From assembly GCF_026241105.1 (NCBI RefSeq), contig NZ_JAPFFT010000006.1, forward strand, positions 62,001 through 126,000: DNA of 64,000 nt, in the 5' to 3' direction. A program made the translations under genes and the position numbers. The stretch is from Arthrobacter rhizophilus. GTDB lineage: Bacteria; Actinomycetota; Actinomycetes; Actinomycetales; Micrococcaceae. Each line of letters starts with the position of its first letter. The first letter of the stretch is position 1. The notes under the pieces are model-generated. The model ran no database searches. It was given only the letters and a program-made list of their open reading frames with translations, and was not told the origin of the DNA. Below are positions 62,141-64,000 of the stretch, in pieces.

Positions 62141-64000
62141 TTGCGAGCAACACCGGAATCTGAAATAGGGCGGCATCCAACGGAGCGGCAAGCCCTTGGC
62201 GCCGCAGAACGTCGGAAATGGTCGTCGCTGGTCCGGCAGGATCTTCAGAGCACGGTTATAGAAGCGCTCGGCGAGCCATCTTTTTATGGAGTGGTGGTAG
62301 TTGGAGCACCCGGGGTTGGCAAAGCGACGTTTGCCCGCTCCGTAGAGACACGGCTCGCCCCAAAAACACACGTACTGCACCTCCACGGTTCAGCGGACAC
62401 CACAATTCCCTTTGGGTCGATGGCCCATCTGGTCGCCCGATTGCCCGCTGATGCTGGAGATTCCCCCGGGGCGATCATCCACGGCATATCGCAAATGATA
62501 AGTTCGGACGCCGCGGGGCGCGAAGTGCTGTTGGTCCTATCGGAACTTCCTGCAATGGACACCATGAGCACGGCCGTACTGGTGCACTTGTTAATTAGTG
62601 GCACGGCGAAAGTCCTCGTTACTGTCCGCCAAGTCACTGACATGCCGGAAGACCTGGTCAGGTTGCTGAAGGACGGACTGCTCCACGAAGTTCAGCTCCA
62701 GGTTTTTTCCCGGGCGGAAGTGGCCAAATTGCTCACGGGCGTCCTTGGGAAACGAGTGACCGCAACTGCCGCAAGTGCCCTGCATGCATCCAGCGGTGGA
62801 AATCCCTTGGTGCTCCAAGCCATTGTCACCGAGCAGCTTCGCTCGGGGAACCTGCATCTGGCCGGACAGGTTTGGGCGATGAAAGGCGAAATCCATCTTT
62901 CTTCCGCGGAAGTCCTCACCGATCTGGTCCGTTCCCGACTTGCCCGGGAGCGCCCGGCGGTCCAGGAAGCGCTGGAGCTGCTTGCCCTCATCCGGACGGC
63001 CCCACTCGCCGTGCTGTTGGACGTCCTGGAACCTGAAGTGGTTGCGGAGATGGAGTGGTCCGGTTATCTTCGCATCGAACCGTCAGGCGCCCGCCGTGTG
63101 GCGCTGCGTGACGAGTACATGGGTGAGGTCATTCGAGGCTGGATGGACCTGCCACGACGGAATGAACTGCGCCGGCTAGCCGCCGGGGTTATCGGTGGCA
63201 TTACGCAGGACCTGGACGCCGAGGCCCTCCTGGGGTTTGCCTCCTCCACGTTGAACGTACGCGAAACGTTGGAACCCACTGTGGCCCTGGCGGCTGCGAC
63301 GGCCGCGAACAGGCAATTCGATCCTTGGTTCGCTTTGGAATGTGCCCGGCAGATTGGGCGGGAAGACAAGGAGTGGGTGGCCGCGGCCCAGCAACGTTGT
63401 GTTTCCCACGTCATCCTGGCCGAGCACGAGGCTGCGGTCGCCGCTTTGAAGGATGTGACGCCCGAGCAACTTCAGCGCCTTTCGGCGTACGACTACGCGG
63501 ACTATGTCCAGGAGCTCTGCAGCGCGCTGCTATGGATTCCGGGTGGGCACCTGCAAATTCCCGGTCTGGTCGCCGATGCGGAGGAGGACCTTGCCCGCCG
63601 ATCACAAGCGGGCGGCACTGATGCCGCCGAGCTTGAGCGAGCACACGGGATGCTCAAGCTCGCCCGATTTGAGCTTCAGGTCCATCAGGGCGAATATTTG
63701 GAAGTTACTGAAGCCTTGGAGCAGGAATACCGGGATGGCAGCGACCTCCAACAAAGGTTGAGTTGCGGAAGCCTGCTGACGATGGCCTGGGCGGTACTTG
63801 GCCGGGAAATGGAGGCAATCGAACTGGCGCGCGAGCTGAAGCACAAAATACAGCGGGCAAAGGCACAGCCCCGGTTGCACAACTGGTTGTCCGAAGGCCT
63901 GTTCGCCGCCCTGCTGTGCAGCGGACAATGGGAAGAATTGGCCCAGATGCTGACAGCGACACTCGACCAGCAGCCGAAGAACATCCACTACCTCGGCGGC
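62141..64000 (+). CDS. Large MalT/LuxR-like ATPase regulator, 3' end beyond window
   Basis: A frame open from 62135 to the right edge encodes at least 620 residues like the sensor-ATPase part of MalT/LAL regulators: a P-loop-like GVVVVGAPGVGKATFARSVE near residue 50, SGGNPLVLQAIVTEQL near 220 (winged-helix boundary motif of STAND ATPases), then helical TPR-like repeats (WFALECARQIGREDKEW onward). The P-loop has alanine where S/T is usual, and the Walker B position reads EVLLVLSELPAMD rather than DD, so ATPase activity may be weak. TTG at 62141 is the only plausible start. A C-terminal LuxR helix-turn-helix would lie outside the window. Confidence 0.75.
   Translation, partial: MRATPESEIGRHPTERQALGAAERRKWSSLVRQDLQSTVIEALGEPSFYGVVVVGAPGVGKATFARSVETRLAPKTHVLHLHGSADTTIPFGSMAHLVARLPADAGDSPGAIIHGISQMISSDAAGREVLLVLSELPAMDTMSTAVLVHLLISGTAKVLVTVRQVTDMPEDLVRLLKDGLLHEVQLQVFSRAEVAKLLTGVLGKRVTATAASALHASSGGNPLVLQAIVTEQLRSGNLHLAGQVWAMKGEIHLSSAEVLTDLVRSRLARERPAVQEALELLALIRTAPLAVLLDVLEPEVVAEMEWSGYLRIEPSGARRVALRDEYMGEVIRGWMDLPRRNELRRLAAGVIGGITQDLDAEALLGFASSTLNVRETLEPTVALAAATAANRQFDPWFALECARQIGREDKEWVAAAQQRCVSHVILAEHEAAVAALKDVTPEQLQRLSAYDYADYVQELCSALLWIPGGHLQIPGLVADAEEDLARRSQAGGTDAAELERAHGMLKLARFELQVHQGEYLEVTEALEQEYRDGSDLQQRLSCGSLLTMAWAVLGREMEAIELARELKHKIQRAKAQPRLHNWLSEGLFAALLCSGQWEELAQMLTATLDQQPKNIHYLGG

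Noticed and set aside
61697..62386. Minus-strand frame with repeated ARVPWASEARQG peptide
   Set aside because: It is produced by reading through the tandem DNA repeat and runs antisense into the terminal regulator gene.

Overview
The window is GC-rich, densely packed actinobacterial chromosome, most likely from Arthrobacter or a close relative in the Micrococcaceae. The lineage is inferred from mycothiol S-conjugate amidase, a WhiB2-type regulator, a resuscitation-promoting factor in the order tatD-rpfB-rsmA-ispE, a FemAB-type peptidoglycan-bridge enzyme, a protein mannosyltransferase, and marker families DUF3499, DUF4307, DUF5719 and TIGR03089. No rRNA operon, prophage, transposase or CRISPR array is visible. 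There is one tRNA gene (Gln, TTG).

Layout. 1-2.65 kb: Leloir genes galK (cut by the left edge) and galT, divergent from an aldose 1-epimerase. 2.7-3.7 kb: an AI-2E-type permease broken by an internal deletion. 3.7-13.8 kb: ilvA, rhomboid protease, greA, DUF4307, mca, a DUF255 thioredoxin-fold protein, trhA, uppS and a PIN-PhoH ATPase. 13.8-16.6 kb: a repeat-rich stretch with gene remnants, an unknown protein, prepilin peptidase and a NUDIX hydrolase. 16.6-26.3 kb: fumC, carbonic anhydrase, DUF4245, glpX, femX-like, manA, purE-purK, gtrA-like and TIGR03089. 26.6-35.2 kb: whiB2, a giant membrane glycosyltransferase, DUF5719, a metallopeptidase-fold protein, DUF3499, Trm112 and ahcY. 35.2-49.5 kb: envelope functions (L,D-transpeptidase, RDD, SpoIIM, TIGR01906, protein mannosyltransferase, transglutaminase-DUF58-MoxR), interrupted by rsmI and gabD. 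49.6-55.8 kb: tatD, rpfB, rsmA, ispE and an ABC-F ATPase. 55.8-61.7 kb: a repeat-bearing gap, TetR, tRNA-Gln, glmU, prs, rplY and pth. 61.7-64 kb: a 67-bp tandem repeat and the start of a large MalT/LuxR-like ATPase regulator running off the right edge.

Together the genes are mostly core metabolism (galactose/mannose sugar phosphates, purines, fumarate, UDP-GlcNAc, PRPP), cell-envelope assembly and translation maintenance. No dedicated defence or secondary-metabolite system is visible.

The most informative non-gene signal is a recurring promoter layout. At about fifteen genes a TANNNT -10 hexamer lies 6-8 bases before the start codon, so the predicted transcripts have no leader. Other notable points are: a terminator-like hairpin in the long rpfB leader; two copies of a dispersed ~66-bp palindrome, one of which supplies a gene's stop codon; a glycosyltransferase whose conserved N-terminus has no ATG/GTG/TTG start; palindromic operators before whiB2 and gabD; and an inverted-repeat-bounded non-coding locus with two 84-bp direct repeats.
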